Made by a program: the position numbers and the translations under genes. A stretch of 64,000 nucleotides of DNA from Streptomyces sp. P3. Its GTDB lineage: Bacteria; Actinomycetota; Actinomycetes; Streptomycetales; Streptomycetaceae. Below, in pieces: positions 63,001 to 64,000 of the stretch. Below the pieces are notes generated by a model. It made no database searches and was not told the origin of the DNA. It worked only from the letters and a program-made list of their open reading frames with translations. How positions within the stretch are numbered: position 1 is the first letter of the stretch; each line of letters starts with the position of its first letter. The DNA lies in the NCBI GenBank assembly GCA_016893485.2, contig JAFEKX020000001.1, positions 558,001 through 622,000 of the forward strand. The letters are read 5' to 3'.

Positions 63001-64000
63001 GTGCGCGTGGGGCCTTGGCCGTGGTCGGGGAGGGTGCGGCGGTAGTCGGCGACGAGTTGGTGGAGGGTGATGTCGGTGTCGCCGGTGAGGTGGTCGAGGG
63101 TCTGGCGGAAGAGGAGGGCTGCGGCCCGGGCGCGTTCGGCGCCGATGTCGTCGCGGTACTCCCACAGACAGTCGAACCCGCCCTCGTGTTCCACGACCGA
63201 CAACGTGAGCGCGCACTTGGCACCCAACGGTTCGGGCCATTCCGGCCGCACTTCGCAGCCGTCCAGGCGCAGTGCCGAGAAGTCGGTGTTCTCCAGGACG
63301 AAGAGGTAGTCGAACAAGGGGGTTCGCTCGCGGAAGGCGCCATCCGCGAGGACGTCTGCGAGGGCGACCTCCTGGTCCTGGAGCACGGCGCGCACGGCCT
63401 CGGCGTGGACGGCGAGTTGGGCGCCCAGGGAACGGTTCGGGTCCGTCGGGAGGTCCAGGAGCACGGTGTTGGCGAACATGCCGACCGTGTCGGCGAATTC
63501 GGGCCGGGACCGGTTCACCACCGGTGTGGCGACCAGCGGACTACCTTGCCCGGTCACGCCGTACAGGCTCGCGGCGAACGCGGACACCAGCAACTGGAAG
63601 CGCGTCAGGCCGAGTTGTGCGGCGTGTCGGTCCACCGCGCTACGGCGGACCAGGTCGAGCGAGGTGCGCAGGAGGCGGGCCCGTGGCACGAGGGGGCCGG
63701 CAGTGCGGGGACGGTTCGCCGTCGCGGCCGTGGTGCGAGCGCAACCGTGTGCGGCGGTCCTCGTATGCCGGGCTCGTGTGCCAAGTGCGTTGCCAGCGGG
63801 CGAAGTCGAGGGGGTGAGGGCGGGTGACGGCCGCTCTCCGGCCTCGGCACAGGCGTCGGTCAGGTCGTGGAGGAGGAGGTTGAGGGACCAGCCGTCGACG
63901 GCGACGTGATGGAGGTGCAGGAGCAGGAGTCCGCCGTCGGGCTGTGTCACCCAGGCGGCCCGCAGCATCCGCGTGTCGCCGAGATCGAAACGGTGGGCGA
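57001..64000 (-). CDS. Hybrid NRPS-PKS, C-A-PCP-KS-KR-ACP-TE, no acyltransferase domain; 5' end outside window
   Basis: Reading the minus strand from 64000: condensation domain (HHVAVDGWS near 63900); adenylation domain 62990-61510 (LFTSGSTGTPKG, FNHYGPTETH, GKLDRQ); carrier (DAGATSLDL, 61370); ketosynthase 61180-59970 (Cys in SACSSSL at 60715, EAHGTGT, SQIGHLGAAAG); a linker of about 130 residues ending PPAFETVTYDFPRPPL in place of an AT; ketoreductase 59480-58290 (LVLGGTG, then SSMAARFGGVGQFDYAAAN with Ser, Tyr, Asn); ACP (DLGADSLTLL, 57900); thioesterase (GWSFG near 57515). The A-domain pocket reads DVQFIAHVV, a proline-type code by my recollection. The TGA at 57001-57003 is followed at once by the GSCFA ribosome-binding site. 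About eight frame changes occur. Confidence 0.85.

Overview
The window is high-GC DNA (GC-rich third codon positions, GTG starts, few TTA codons) with gene families typical of Streptomyces: secreted Tat/Sec hydrolases, LacI-controlled sugar loci with ATPase-less ABC operons, SpoIIE-type phosphatases and a modular NRPS/PKS. All calls come from reading the sequence; no database search was run. Many otherwise well-conserved genes change frame once or several times, often near G/C runs, while neighbours such as the two LacI regulators, the dihydroxyphenyl dioxygenase and the MFS transporter are intact. I read most of these shifts as sequencing or assembly indels and give the span of the reconstructed gene.

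Layout. 1-840 (minus): a 29-codon peptide with an aromatic C-terminus, a hairpin, then the N-terminal third of a cytochrome P450 running off the left edge. This looks like a P450-modified RiPP locus. 900-1540: two gene remnants truncated at their facing 5' ends, then a DasR-like site. 1790-12545: mostly secreted enzymes (GH18 chitinase, discoidin-like protein, glutaminase-type protein with lectin repeats, streptogrisin protease, GH16-like protein), with an MpaB-type oxygenase on the minus strand. 12561-20474: a carbohydrate regulon made of a LacI repressor, GH2 enzyme, binding protein plus two permeases and a GH43 enzyme, with two identical palindromic operators. 20557-28472: cysteine dioxygenase, a second LacI gene with its own twin operator, a sigma-like membrane protein, LtrA, a PAS/SpoIIE phosphatase and a YqeY-like protein. 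28735-32032: GH31 glucosidase with two CBM35-like modules.

32154-38784: an aromatic-ring catabolic locus. An IclR regulator, cupin and flavin monooxygenase lie on the minus strand, divergent from a tightly overlapping SDR-cupin-hydrolase-extradiol dioxygenase-SnoaL operon. 38918-40967: an AfsR-type NTPase/TPR protein without a DNA-binding domain. 41449-45161: a sensory operon of SpoIIE phosphatase, B12-binding protein, STAS antagonist and MarR regulator, the first three joined by ATGA overlaps. 45448-47054: NAD(P)-binding epimerase/DUF2867 protein. 47101-50398: a pyrimidine-type catabolic set (RutA-like oxygenase, isochorismatase-fold hydrolase, DHA2 transporter). 50669-53603: a GAF-PAS-PAS-GAF-SpoIIE-HATPase regulator.

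53644-64000 (minus): a biosynthetic cluster continuing past the right edge. A hybrid C-A-PCP-KS-KR-ACP-TE synthase without an acyltransferase domain, whose A domain carries a proline-like signature, is followed by GSCFA, SGNH-hydrolase, TauD-type dioxygenase and a small alanine-rich protein. The P450/peptide pair and the AT-less NRPS-PKS are the two specialised-metabolite loci most worth pursuing.
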